NCBI GenBank assembly: GCA_947173945.1
Contig: CAMWGV010000013.1
Span: 1-52,305 of the forward strand
DNA from: an uncultured Lachnospiraceae bacterium
Lineage (GTDB): Bacteria; Bacillota; Clostridia; Lachnospirales; Lachnospiraceae
Direction of reading: 5' to 3'
DNA length: 52,305 nucleotides
Below the pieces are notes generated by a model. It worked only from the letters and a program-made list of their open reading frames with translations. It was not told where the DNA came from and did no database searches. This document shows, one piece after another, positions 1 to 8,263 of this stretch; the stretch's first letter is position 1, and each line of letters opens with the position of its first letter. The position numbers and the translations under genes are program-made.

Positions 1-1
1 G

Positions 2-343
2 CATTATAAGGAATTACAATCAGAAGAACATAAAAAATACTGGCTTATGAGGGTAACAATAAACAAATCAAGAGATCTGCTGAAATCCTTTTGGCATAAA
101 AATACCACAGAGCTTGAGGATACATATATTTCAAAGGAAGCAGGAGACAGCAGCGTTTTACATTATGTAAACCGTCTCAAGGCGGATGACAAAATTGTCA
201 TACAGCTTTATTACCTTGACGGCTATTCCATAAAGGAGATAGCACAAATACTTAAAAAAAATGAGTCAACCATAGGAAACAGACTTGCAAGAGCAAGAAA
301 CAAATTAAAAAAAATGATGGAGGATGATGGATATGGGAAATAA
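2..343 (+). CDS. RNA polymerase sigma factor, ECF/sigma-70 family (5' truncated by window edge)
   Basis: This is the C-terminal part of an alternative sigma factor. The reading frame stays open to base 2, upstream of the first ATG at 47, and the upstream codons (ending E-H-K-K-Y-W-L-M-R-V-T-I-N) continue the usual sigma-70 linker, so the true start lies outside the window. The last ~60 residues form region 4: a helix-turn-helix with the pattern Y-S-I-K-E-I-A-Q-I-L, then S-T-I-G-N-R-L-A-R-A-R-N-K-L, which reads the -35 element. The stop overlaps the start of the next gene, a membrane protein with a small cytoplasmic domain, which is the usual sigma/anti-sigma arrangement. Region 2 is not visible, so the exact subclass is inferred. 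Confidence 0.85.
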   Translation, partial: HYKELQSEEHKKYWLMRVTINKSRDLLKSFWHKNTTELEDTYISKEAGDSSVLHYVNRLKADDKIVIQLYYLDGYSIKEIAQILKKNESTIGNRLARARNKLKKMMEDDGYGK

Positions 344-1406
344 GAAAAAAAATATTAATGATATGCTGTTAAATTATGCAGATGATATGTATGTAATTCC
401 TGATGTGGATAAATCGAAAATTATGAATATGTATGGGAAGAAGAAAAATGTAATGCCTATATTGGGGATAGCAGTTGTAGCTTTATTGGCAATCGGAATA
501 ATTGCCAAAGCCGTTATTATTACACAGACTGATACTTTGGCAAATGAGGCTTACGAGTTTACTGATGAAGCATTTGAACGGGGGGTAGAAATTCTTAGAA
601 GTAAAGTTGAGGTGGCTAATATGTCGGAGGAGGAGTTTCAGCTGCTTGTAGATGAGATTGGAAAGGATAAAGAATTTTATAGGAATATTGAAAATGTACC
701 AGAGCTTAAGATGAATGAATACGGTCAAACCTATGGCGTTGAGATATTAAAGCCTGACCTTGTGTCGATTGCTTCAATATATCGTGAAGGCGAAGAAAGA
801 AGGTATGAGTATTGGGTTGGAGATTTATTTGTTTATTGGGATGAAAGGCATCCTGAAGAAACAAATGCAACAAACGGAAATTTATCATACATAAAAAGAA
901 GTATGATTTATTTATCTGATGGAAGAACACAAATGGGATATCTATTTCCAAATGGAGTGGCAACTACAAGGGGAATTTCTGATGATTGGAATTTTATGAC
1001 GGATGAAGAATTAGATTATTGCATTGAAATCTTAAAAGATAAGGTCAAGGAGGCTGATTTATCTGAGGGAGACTTTCAGAAGCTTATAATTGACTTATAT
1101 CTCGGAGCGTCACCGAAAATTATAGATGAATTGATAAACGATGATGGGTTAAAAGTGAATGAGTATGGACAAACATATGGAAGTGACACTCTTTATTATC
1201 CTGACCTTATAAAAGTTGTTTCTGATGATGGGCAATATGGATATGTATATAAATCGGAAATGGAAGCTGATAGACCTAAATCCATGAGCCCTGAAGATAT
1301 AGAAGCATTCAATAATGCTCCTTCTAAAGTATATGATGTGTATAAGTCGGATGGAAAGACTGTAATAGGTTACATGTCATCGGTTACAGGAGTAGTAATA
1401 GAATAG
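333..1406 (+). CDS. Putative membrane anti-sigma factor with two tandem extracytoplasmic repeats
   Basis: The 357-residue protein has a short charged N-terminus (~40 residues), one transmembrane helix (about 41-63) and a large outer domain. The outer part holds two related copies (about 77-209 and 223-347). Each starts with T-D-E-x-(F/L), has a (V/C)-E-I-L-(R/K)-x-K-V helix and contains the identical octapeptide N-E-Y-G-Q-T-Y-G (128-135 and 276-283) followed by P-D-L. The position directly after a sigma factor and the topology suggest an anti-sigma factor that senses something outside the membrane; no named anti-sigma domain is recognised. The start at 333 is preferred because the GGAGG at 319-323 lies 9 bases upstream, whereas the ATG codons at 324 and 327 are too close. 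They remain possible starts. Confidence 0.7.
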   Translation: MGNKKKNINDMLLNYADDMYVIPDVDKSKIMNMYGKKKNVMPILGIAVVALLAIGIIAKAVIITQTDTLANEAYEFTDEAFERGVEILRSKVEVANMSEEEFQLLVDEIGKDKEFYRNIENVPELKMNEYGQTYGVEILKPDLVSIASIYREGEERRYEYWVGDLFVYWDERHPEETNATNGNLSYIKRSMIYLSDGRTQMGYLFPNGVATTRGISDDWNFMTDEELDYCIEILKDKVKEADLSEGDFQKLIIDLYLGASPKIIDELINDDGLKVNEYGQTYGSDTLYYPDLIKVVSDDGQYGYVYKSEMEADRPKSMSPEDIEAFNNAPSKVYDVYKSDGKTVIGYMSSVTGVVIE

Positions 1407-1452
1407 ATAAAGAGAAAATGCCTAAATAGAAAATACAGGGAGGGGAAGAGAG

Positions 1453-2220
1453 ATGATTGTAAGAAAAAAAATAATGGTAGCAGTAGTTATGGTTGCTATA
1501 GTATTGTTGAATAATATTATTTCTTATGGGGCAGACCCGGCAGAAGGTAATTATTCTTATGCATCTTTGAATGGCTATAACTATAAATTTCGTTCAGTAC
1601 TTGTTGTAAAAGATGGAAAAGCAACGGCAAGTACCAATATTTCATCAAGAGATGGAAGAAGTATTCCAACAGGATATATGGGTGTACAAGCAAGAATATT
1701 TAAAGATGGTATTTTAAATAGATATTCAGATTGGAAATATAATACTACGGCAACCACTAATTGTTATGTTATGACTCTTGCACTTGCCACAAATTCCAGC
1801 AGTGTGTATTATTCTTGGGGATATGTAAGAATATACAATGGTACTGGGGAAAATACTTATCTTTGTAATGCATCACCAAGATTACATGGCAGTGCATATT
1901 CACTTTCCAAAACAAATGCTGATGAAATCGTAACTAGAAACAGCAAAGGCGAGATATATGGACAGGAGCCTTTGCTCGAAGCATATGGCATACAACCTGA
2001 TTTGATTGCAGCCATTGGAGATAATGAAATACATGGATATGTATATGCTGAGGATTTAGAGGGGTTTGTACCAAATACACCTGAGGAGGCAATTGCATAT
2101 CAAAACAGTCATCATGGTATATCAAGGGTTATCAATGTATATGATTGCGAAGGGGAGATTGTATTAGATACATTTACGATAGATAATACTGATGTTGATG
2201 AGAACATTTATTTTGAGTAA
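1453..2220 (+). CDS. Secreted protein sharing the outer domain of the upstream anti-sigma-like protein
   Basis: The 255-residue protein begins with a signal peptide (K-K at 5-6, hydrophobic core to ~25, likely cleavage near Y-G-A at 25-27). Residues ~30-148 are rich in Tyr, Ser, Asn and Thr and look like a beta-sandwich; the family was not recognised. Residues ~162-243 match the repeat of the preceding membrane protein: N-S-K-G-E-I-Y-G, then P-D-L-I, G-Y-V-Y, P-E-E-A and V-Y-D-x-x-G. A GGGAGGGGAAG ribosome site precedes the ATG, and a clear terminator follows at 2279-2322. Sigma factor, anti-sigma-like protein and this gene therefore form one unit. The function is unknown; a role as ligand, partner or target of the anti-sigma outer domain is inference. 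Confidence 0.6.
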   Translation: MIVRKKIMVAVVMVAIVLLNNIISYGADPAEGNYSYASLNGYNYKFRSVLVVKDGKATASTNISSRDGRSIPTGYMGVQARIFKDGILNRYSDWKYNTTATTNCYVMTLALATNSSSVYYSWGYVRIYNGTGENTYLCNASPRLHGSAYSLSKTNADEIVTRNSKGEIYGQEPLLEAYGIQPDLIAAIGDNEIHGYVYAEDLEGFVPNTPEEAIAYQNSHHGISRVINVYDCEGEIVLDTFTIDNTDVDENIYFE

Positions 2221-2278
2221 TATAAAGATTTACATTAGAAACAGATAATCAGATAGGCGTTTGGGCATTTCTCTTTCA

Positions 2279-2322
2279 GGCATACCATTTAAAAATATTT
2301 TTGGGTGGTATGCCCCTTTTTT
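2279..2322 (+). terminator. Rho-independent terminator of the sigma/anti-sigma unit
   Basis: A perfect 9-bp stem (GGCATACCA at 2279-2287 with TGGTATGCC at 2306-2314) is followed by CC and six T. It separates the sigma operon from the ABC transporter operon. Confidence 0.85.
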
Positions 2323-2331
2323 GATTAGAAA

Positions 2332-2349
2332 ACATGACAAAAGTCATGT
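2332..2349. promoter_or_regulatory. Palindrome upstream of the ABC/two-component operon, candidate operator
   Basis: ACATGAC-AAAA-GTCATGT is a perfect inverted repeat with 7-bp arms and a 4-base spacer, 88 bases upstream of the ATPase gene. It lies in the only intergenic region before a five-gene operon that ends with its own NarL-type response regulator. Autoregulation through this site is an inference. It is not followed by a T run, so a terminator is unlikely. Confidence 0.5.
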
Positions 2350-2436
2350 GTGAAATAGTTCTTTTTTCACTACCGTACACTTTCTGAACCTGATAAGATT
2401 CATTGTAGTAGGAAATGTCCGGTAAAGGAGAAGGAA

Positions 2437-3198
2437 ATGGAAGATATTATTTTAAAAACTGTAGATTTAACAAAGAAATACAACAATAAGGCAGTTGTTG
2501 ACAATTTGAATATTGAAATTCGAAAGGGTGAGATTTTTGGGTTGTTGGGGCCGAACGGAGCGGGCAAAAGTACCACTATGAATATGATTTGTTCGATTGT
2601 ACGTCCAACGGCAGGAAAGATTGAGTTATTGGGCAAGAATCCGTGGAAACAGAAAAAAGATGTTATTCACAAAATAGGTTACATTCCACAAGAGCTTGCT
2701 ATCCATGGAAGCCTTAAGGCTTGGGAGAATGTAGAATTATTCACCTCTCTTTATGGAATAAAGGGAGAACAGTTGAAAAATGCAGTAAATGATTCTTTGG
2801 AGTATGTGGGTCTGTCAGAGCGAAAACAGGAATTTGCCAAAAACTTTTCCGGCGGCATGAAAAGAAGATTAAACATAGCATGTGCGATAGGTCATAATCC
2901 TGAATTGCTGATTTTTGATGAACCTACTGTAGGTATTGACCCACAGTCCAGAAACTTTATTCTGGATAAGATTAAGGAGTCAAACAAAAAGGGGGCTACG
3001 GTTATTTACACAAGCCATTATATGGAGGAAGTGGAAGCCATTTGTACCCGGATTGCTATTATGGATAACGGAAAAATTATTGCCTGTGGAACCAGTGAGG
3101 AGCTAAAAAGGCTTGTTAATGGCAGTGATGAGAACATCACATTAGAGGAAGTTTTCCTGACATTGACAGGCAAGAAACTCAGAGATTATGCAGAATAG
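2437..3198 (+). CDS. ABC transporter ATP-binding protein (LnrL-like)
   Basis: This 253-residue ATPase has all the motifs of an ABC nucleotide-binding domain: Walker A G-P-N-G-A-G-K-S-T at 38-46, Q-loop Q85, signature F-S-G-G-M-K-R-R at 137-144, Walker B L-L-I-F-D-E-P-T at 157-164 and H-loop T-S-H at 192-194. It should drive the two ABC-2 permeases encoded next. The operon order (ATPase, permease, permease, sensor kinase, NarL-type regulator) contains the same components as the Bacillus linearmycin-resistance lnrJK/lnrLMN genes and related YvfRS-TU sets, which export or neutralise membrane-active compounds. The substrate here cannot be read from sequence. The start is supported by an AAAGGAGAAGG site. 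Confidence 0.92.
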   Translation: MEDIILKTVDLTKKYNNKAVVDNLNIEIRKGEIFGLLGPNGAGKSTTMNMICSIVRPTAGKIELLGKNPWKQKKDVIHKIGYIPQELAIHGSLKAWENVELFTSLYGIKGEQLKNAVNDSLEYVGLSERKQEFAKNFSGGMKRRLNIACAIGHNPELLIFDEPTVGIDPQSRNFILDKIKESNKKGATVIYTSHYMEEVEAICTRIAIMDNGKIIACGTSEELKRLVNGSDENITLEEVFLTLTGKKLRDYAE

Positions 3199-3211
3199 TG
3201 AGGGACCAGAT

Positions 3212-4291
3212 ATGATACGTTATTTGATAAAAAATAATTTTAAACTTATGTTCCGGAACACATGGAGTGTGGTTGTCATGCTGCTGGGACCAATTCTGGT
3301 CATTGCAGTATTATCCAGTGCATTTTCTGAGTTGATGAAATCCTACGAGGGGGTAGATGACTTTGCCGTGGGATATAGGATGGAGGATGCGGTGGAAGAT
3401 GCTGTAAGATTTCAGGCTGTTAAACTTGCGGGAGAGGAAAACGGTATTCTTTTTTATGAATATCCGGAAGGAAATGTAAAGGATGTTATGGAAAAAAATG
3501 AACTTGCAGGATTTGTGGAGTTTTCAGAGGATACCTATGTGGTATATAAGAGTGCGGATTACGAGGTGGAAGGGATTACTCTTGAATACTTTATGAACAA
3601 GGCAATGAATGAGAGTGTGAATGCGTCCTTACAAATTCAGGCACAGGATTCTATTGTATTGCCGGTAGAGCAACTGGAATTTATGCCTGCGGTTAATGCC
3701 AGAGACTATTATGGAATTATTTATATCGCATATTTTGGTTGCTGTGGGATGATATGTGCAACAGGAGTCCTAAGCAATGAAAAGAAATATGGAATTGTAC
3801 GAAGATTTCAGGTTTCCAATCTATCTGAGACGCAAAATTATCTGGGGAAGCTTATTCCGGTTACTCTGACGGTAGCAGTTGGTATGGCGGTTTCCACAGG
3901 AATTACCATATTATTTTATGATATACATTGGGGAAAACCGGTTTTGTCTATGCTGATTGTTTTTATGATGATAGTAGCAGCTAATGCATTTGGCATGATG
4001 CTTTACAATATTTCAGACAATTTGGCAATCACAATAATTATGCTATTTACGATAGTTTGGTTTATGGGCTTTTTTGGTGGCAGCTTTGAGACATATATGT
4101 TCTCTTCCATGCCAGATATGGTAAAGCATTTATCGCCGGTTTATCATGGTAATCGGGCATTGGTTGAATTATCCTGCATGGGTGAAAGTGATTATGTAGC
4201 TAGTGCGTTGTGGTATTCTTTTGCAATTACGGTGATTTGTTCTGCGATTGCCATCTTGGCAGGCAACATCAGAAAGAGAGGTAGAGTATGA
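3212..4291 (+). CDS. ABC-2 type permease (LnrM-like)
   Basis: The 359-residue membrane protein has one N-terminal helix (around 16-36 of this form), a ~150-residue extracytoplasmic loop and a C-terminal block of about five helices, the standard ABC-2 permease layout. The start M-I-R-Y-L-I-K-N-N at 3212 is preferred because GAGGGA at 3200-3205 is well spaced; an in-frame ATG at 3188 overlaps the ATPase gene and lacks a good ribosome site. It pairs with the next permease, whose ATG overlaps this stop (ATGA). It probably forms half of a drug or lipid export channel. Confidence 0.85.
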   Translation: MIRYLIKNNFKLMFRNTWSVVVMLLGPILVIAVLSSAFSELMKSYEGVDDFAVGYRMEDAVEDAVRFQAVKLAGEENGILFYEYPEGNVKDVMEKNELAGFVEFSEDTYVVYKSADYEVEGITLEYFMNKAMNESVNASLQIQAQDSIVLPVEQLEFMPAVNARDYYGIIYIAYFGCCGMICATGVLSNEKKYGIVRRFQVSNLSETQNYLGKLIPVTLTVAVGMAVSTGITILFYDIHWGKPVLSMLIVFMMIVAANAFGMMLYNISDNLAITIIMLFTIVWFMGFFGGSFETYMFSSMPDMVKHLSPVYHGNRALVELSCMGESDYVASALWYSFAITVICSAIAILAGNIRKRGRV

Positions 4292-5544
4292 TTTCATTAA
4301 TTAAAATGAACCTCAAATTACTATTGAGAAACAAAGGATTTTTGTTTTTCCTTTTGGTAACACCGGCATTATCGGCATTTATTCTAAGTGTGAAAATGGA
4401 TCATACTGTGTATAATGATTCAGATAAAGAAAAAACAGTTATTTTGGAATTAGATGACTACTCGGAAAAAGCAGTTTATACGGGAGATACATCGGCATGT
4501 ATCATTAAGGTATATGATGCATCAAATTCTGAATTGTCGGAATATGTATTAAGCCAAATGGCTGCAACCGGTATGTTTTCGGTTTGCCGTGCTGATGTCA
4601 GTGGATTGACAGAGGAAGAGGTTGAGAAAATTGCAAAAAAAGATGCATTTGACGACAGGGCAGGATTGTTGCTTTATTTGAAAAAGGACTTTGATGTGGC
4701 AATATTGGAAGGTGCATGGGAACAGGGAGTAAAGCTATATGCTGTGTCACAGGATGAACGTCAGGAGCTTTTTATAACGGAGCTCACGGAACTGTTTGCC
4801 AGAATAAAACAGGTACAGATTCTGGTGGGAGATGACATACCCGTAATGTTAGAAACACTTACAGCTATTCAGGGTAACTTACCTGAAAAGAAGCTAGTGA
4901 ATCTGGCAGGCAAGGAAAAAAATACGTTGACGGAGCAGCAAATAAATCAACGGGCTCAAATCGGTTACGCTTTTGCGATTATTACCTTGGGCTTTTTGTT
5001 CTGCGGCGTTTGCGTAGCACATTCGGTTATTGAAGAGCAGAACAATAAGGTGTACACCAGAGTTATGTTAACAAAATTAAGCAGCAGACATTATTTTTTA
5101 TCAAAATTTGTGATTGCATTTATAATCAGTGCATTACAGACTTTGGTGTTGGCAGTTTGTTTATCTCTCATTCAAGGGCTGGATGTTGGAATAAATATTC
5201 CGAGTTTTCTTGGAGTGATATTCCTGTTAGGGCTGATATTTAGTACCTTAAGCTTTTTGCTGGGTGTAGTTCTTGGAGATGTTATGAGTTCAAACTACGC
5301 AGTATTTGCAATTTGGAGTATTTCTGCACTACTGTCAGGTCTGTATTTTCCATTGGATGATACGACGAAAGCATTAAAAACACTTTCTTATCTTATGCCA
5401 CAAAAGTGGTTTATGAATGCGTCGGAGTTATTATTAGTAGGGGACAAAAGTGCATATTCTATGTTATTATGTGTTACAATATCTTACTTAATCATTATCA
5501 TCAGTATAGGTGGTGTAGGACTTAAGATAAAGCGGTACGAATAG
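4288..5544 (+). CDS. ABC-2 type permease (LnrN-like)
   Basis: This second permease of the operon has 418 residues, with an N-terminal helix (about 15-31), a long extracytoplasmic region and a C-terminal set of helices starting near residue 228. The pattern E-E-Q-N-N-K-V-Y-T-R between helices 2 and 3 is typical of ABC-2 permeases. The start codon overlaps the previous stop (ATGA), so translation is probably coupled and the two permeases likely act as a heterodimer with the ATPase. The substrate is unknown. Confidence 0.85.
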   Translation: MISLIKMNLKLLLRNKGFLFFLLVTPALSAFILSVKMDHTVYNDSDKEKTVILELDDYSEKAVYTGDTSACIIKVYDASNSELSEYVLSQMAATGMFSVCRADVSGLTEEEVEKIAKKDAFDDRAGLLLYLKKDFDVAILEGAWEQGVKLYAVSQDERQELFITELTELFARIKQVQILVGDDIPVMLETLTAIQGNLPEKKLVNLAGKEKNTLTEQQINQRAQIGYAFAIITLGFLFCGVCVAHSVIEEQNNKVYTRVMLTKLSSRHYFLSKFVIAFIISALQTLVLAVCLSLIQGLDVGINIPSFLGVIFLLGLIFSTLSFLLGVVLGDVMSSNYAVFAIWSISALLSGLYFPLDDTTKALKTLSYLMPQKWFMNASELLLVGDKSAYSMLLCVTISYLIIIISIGGVGLKIKRYE

Positions 5545-5557
5545 AGAGGGAGAGTGC

Positions 5558-6685
5558 ATGGGAGAACGATTCCGGGAGCAGTATTTTGTCCTGCTTCGAA
5601 TTGTATTATTGCTGATATTGGAAATCTATATTGTTTTTTCGCAGTCTGTGTTGACAGGAGCATCTGTAAAGGTGCTCCTGATTCTTGCGTTATTTGTCGG
5701 GGTGATTGCAGGAAAGGAATTGGTGGGGCATAAGATTCAGATTTTGTTTTTGGGGGCAGCAGGAATTTTGCTGTTTGTTATAATATTTATGTTGGGGACA
5801 ACATTTACTTTGCTGGGGATTTACTTCTGTTATGAGGTGCTGACCTATTTCAGACCGAAACTGTTATGGTATCTGATACCTGTGGGATTTGCATTTGTAC
5901 CTGGTGGGGGAGAAGGCGTAGTACAGTTGATTATAGCAGTCTTTATGGGAATTATTTATTGCCAACATGATTTTGTAGTGGAAGCCTATAGAAAGCAGAC
6001 GAAAGAAGATACCATAATAGAACAGGAACTAAAGCATAATATGAGCCAGAGAGAGCATGAACTGAAGGCGGAAGTCCGTGACTCTTTGTTGATGGCAGAA
6101 AATCAAATGCTGGAGGAGAGAGCAGAGCTTTCCCAAACACTGCACGATAAGCTGGGACATAATATTAATGGTTCTGTATATCAGTTAGAAGCCGTGAAGG
6201 TTCTTATGGAAAAGGACTCGGAAACATCAAAAAAAATGATACAGGCAGTGATTGACCAGATGCGGAGTGGAATGGATGAAATTCGGGTAATCCTTAGAAA
6301 AGAGCGTCCCAAGAAGTATAAGCTTGCAATATTACAACTGGAAAAGCTGTGTGAGGATTGCAGGCTGAAGGGAGTCGGGGCAGAACTAATAACTGAGGGC
6401 GAGTTAAAGGAGATACCTGAAAAGTACTTGGAAATCATTTTAGATAATGCCTATGAAGCGGTTTCTAATTCTATGAAATATGCAAAGTGCAGTAAAATCA
6501 AAATCAGCGTGCATGTACTACATCAAATGGTACGCTGCAGTATATCGGATAATGGAGTTGGTTGCAGTGAAGTGATTGACGGAATGGGAATTTCGGGTAT
6601 GAGAAAAAGAGTGAGAGAGGTCAACGGAATTCTGGATTTTGAGACAGAGGTTGGCTTTACAATAAATATGCTGCTGCCGTTATAG
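5558..6685 (+). CDS. Sensor histidine kinase, HisKA_3 (NarX/DesK) type
   Basis: The 375-residue protein has about five N-terminal membrane helices (roughly 13-135) with very short outer loops, a coiled linker, then the kinase core. The H-box is L-S-Q-T-L-H-D-K-L-G-H with phospho-accepting H196. The N-box carries N297 and N304, G1 is D-N-G-V-G (331-335) and G2 is G-M-G-I-S-G-M (342-348). The lack of a large sensor domain fits intramembrane-sensing kinases that work with an ABC transporter. The partner is the response regulator 14 bases downstream. GGGAGAG precedes the start. Confidence 0.9.
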   Translation: MGERFREQYFVLLRIVLLLILEIYIVFSQSVLTGASVKVLLILALFVGVIAGKELVGHKIQILFLGAAGILLFVIIFMLGTTFTLLGIYFCYEVLTYFRPKLLWYLIPVGFAFVPGGGEGVVQLIIAVFMGIIYCQHDFVVEAYRKQTKEDTIIEQELKHNMSQREHELKAEVRDSLLMAENQMLEERAELSQTLHDKLGHNINGSVYQLEAVKVLMEKDSETSKKMIQAVIDQMRSGMDEIRVILRKERPKKYKLAILQLEKLCEDCRLKGVGAELITEGELKEIPEKYLEIILDNAYEAVSNSMKYAKCSKIKISVHVLHQMVRCSISDNGVGCSEVIDGMGISGMRKRVREVNGILDFETEVGFTINMLLPL

Positions 6686-6699
6686 GAAGGTGTGAGGAA

Positions 6700-7344
6700 A
6701 TGGATAAGATAAAAATAATTATTGCTGAAGATAGCGATTTTGTAAGAGATGGAATGCGGATTATATTGGATGTGGATGAAGATTTTGAAGTGCTTGGCTG
6801 CGCTAAAAATGGTCAGGAAGCGATTGAACTTGCTAAGAAAAATGCACCCGATATTTTCCTTATGGATATTCAAATGCCAAAGATGGATGGAATTGAGGCT
6901 ACGAAGTATATTGTAGAACATAATCTGGGAAAGGTTTTAATTCTCACGACTTTTGATGATGACGAACTGGTACAGAGTGCATTGAAGAATGGTGCGAAAG
7001 GGTATCTGATTAAGAATCACACACCGGAGCATTTAAAGCAAATGATAAAATCTGTACATAATGGTACCGGTGTTATGGAAGAAGCTATCTTAGAGAATCT
7101 TGCGAAAAATACAGAGCCTAAGACAAATGGTTTTTGCGAAGAGGGGTATACTGCACGGGAAATGGATATTATTAAGGCTGTGGCGGAAGGACTATCCAAC
7201 AGGGAGATTGCAAACCGTCTTTTTATCTCGGAAGGAACAGTGAAGAATTATATTACTTCTATTCTGGCAAAAGAGAACCTGTCACACCGTACTGCATTGG
7301 CGGTGTATTATCTCACGGGGAAGAAACCGAGCGAATCACAGTAA
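6700..7344 (+). CDS. NarL/FixJ family response regulator
   Basis: The 214-residue protein has a receiver domain with acidic pocket E10/D11, phospho-acceptor D56 (in L-M-D-I-Q-M-P) and the conserved Lys in G-Y-L-I-K-N. A C-terminal LuxR-type helix-turn-helix follows (Y-T-A-R-E-M-D-I-I, then N-R-E-I-A-N-R-L-F-I-S-E-G-T-V-K). It is the last gene of the transporter operon and ends 3 bases from a convergent gene. Dimeric NarL-type regulators bind inverted repeats, so the palindrome at 2332-2349 is a plausible target. Confidence 0.92.
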   Translation: MDKIKIIIAEDSDFVRDGMRIILDVDEDFEVLGCAKNGQEAIELAKKNAPDIFLMDIQMPKMDGIEATKYIVEHNLGKVLILTTFDDDELVQSALKNGAKGYLIKNHTPEHLKQMIKSVHNGTGVMEEAILENLAKNTEPKTNGFCEEGYTAREMDIIKAVAEGLSNREIANRLFISEGTVKNYITSILAKENLSHRTALAVYYLTGKKPSESQ

Positions 7345-7347
7345 AGT

Positions 7348-7803
7348 CTAATCTTCCTCCTTTTTAGGTATACGGCTGTTTACAAATTCATATATTGTCT
7401 CGCAAAGCTCCTGTTTCATAGTAAAAGGAATTGTGTAGATGTGTTTTCCTGCTTTTAAATTGAGCAGGTAAAACAGCATGGAGTCATCAGGAATAATCAT
7501 GGTTATAAAGTCAACCTGATCATAGTTGTAGTTCGTTTCACCATAGTGGTGAGTTACCTTTATTCCGTCCTCGGAAAACGTATAGGTTATATCAAATGCC
7601 TGCCTTCGTAACGATGACATAATAAGATATATGCCATAAGCACCGAGGGCAAATGCAAATATACCGGTTAACATAATATGATGTGATATACCCTTAAATA
7701 TTACTGCAAACTGCAGGGCACAGATAGCTGTAAAAATAATACCCATTATTCTGTATGATATTCTGTTGTATTTTCTTTTTGGAACAGTGTAATTATAACT
7801 CAC
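7348..7803 (-). CDS. Small membrane protein with YcxB-like C-terminal domain
   Basis: The 151-residue protein starts with GTG behind a strong AGGGGG site. It has a basic N-terminus, two membrane helices (about 20-36 and 42-63) and a soluble C-terminal beta domain (about 70-140). In the soluble part, T-F-S-E-D-G-I-K-V, a Tyr-rich strand, and a helix ending E-F-V-N-S-R-I-P-K-K resemble the YcxB/PH-like domain of small membrane proteins. It converges on the response regulator and is not part of that operon. No catalytic residues are evident. Confidence 0.6.
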   Translation of the reverse strand: MSYNYTVPKRKYNRISYRIMGIIFTAICALQFAVIFKGISHHIMLTGIFAFALGAYGIYLIMSSLRRQAFDITYTFSEDGIKVTHHYGETNYNYDQVDFITMIIPDDSMLFYLLNLKAGKHIYTIPFTMKQELCETIYEFVNSRIPKKEED

Positions 7804-7949
7804 AAAAAATCCCCCTGAAATAAAATGATGAAGTACTATACATCCTATCCATTTAGTATATATTTTATGTCCGATATGTTCAAGACATTTTTATATTTTA
7901 AAGGATATTATGAGTTACAGAGGGGCAAAGTCATTTGGAACATATTGAC

Positions 7950-8222
7950 TTATACACCAGCATCCGCTTTGGAGTGGGTGCTTTTCTTAAGTATCATAGC
8001 CACTGCAACAACAAAAAATGCAGTTCCCAAAATAAAGAAAGCAATACTAAATGTACTCCACATGGAAGCATCCTTTAAATAAATTCCTAATAACAAGAGT
8101 GCCATTCCTACAATGCACATTAGCAATGTTGCTAAACTATTTTTCTTCTTTACTACAGAAAAAATTAGAATTCCAATCGTAACAACACTTAAAATGATTG
8201 CAGGTAAAATTAAATTGTTCAT
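7950..8222 (-). CDS. Small three-helix membrane protein, unknown function
   Basis: This 90-residue hydrophobic protein has three predicted membrane helices separated by short Lys-rich or acidic turns (V-V-K-K-K-N, Y-L-K-D-A). The start at 8222 is chosen because GGGGAGGA lies 6-7 bases upstream; a longer frame from 8279 would overlap the neighbouring gene and has no ribosome site. It is the second gene in a reverse-strand run after the 396-residue protein (41-base gap). No family is recognised. Confidence 0.6.
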   Translation of the reverse strand: MNNLILPAIILSVVTIGILIFSVVKKKNSLATLLMCIVGMALLLLGIYLKDASMWSTFSIAFFILGTAFFVVAVAMILKKSTHSKADAGV

Positions 8223-8263
8223 AGTGGTTCCTCCCCTAAAAATGTTCAAATAACAGCCTAACA

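Noticed and set aside
7825-8082. Forward open frame of 85 codons
   Set aside because: Overlaps the reverse-strand three-helix membrane gene; no ribosome site and no conserved pattern.
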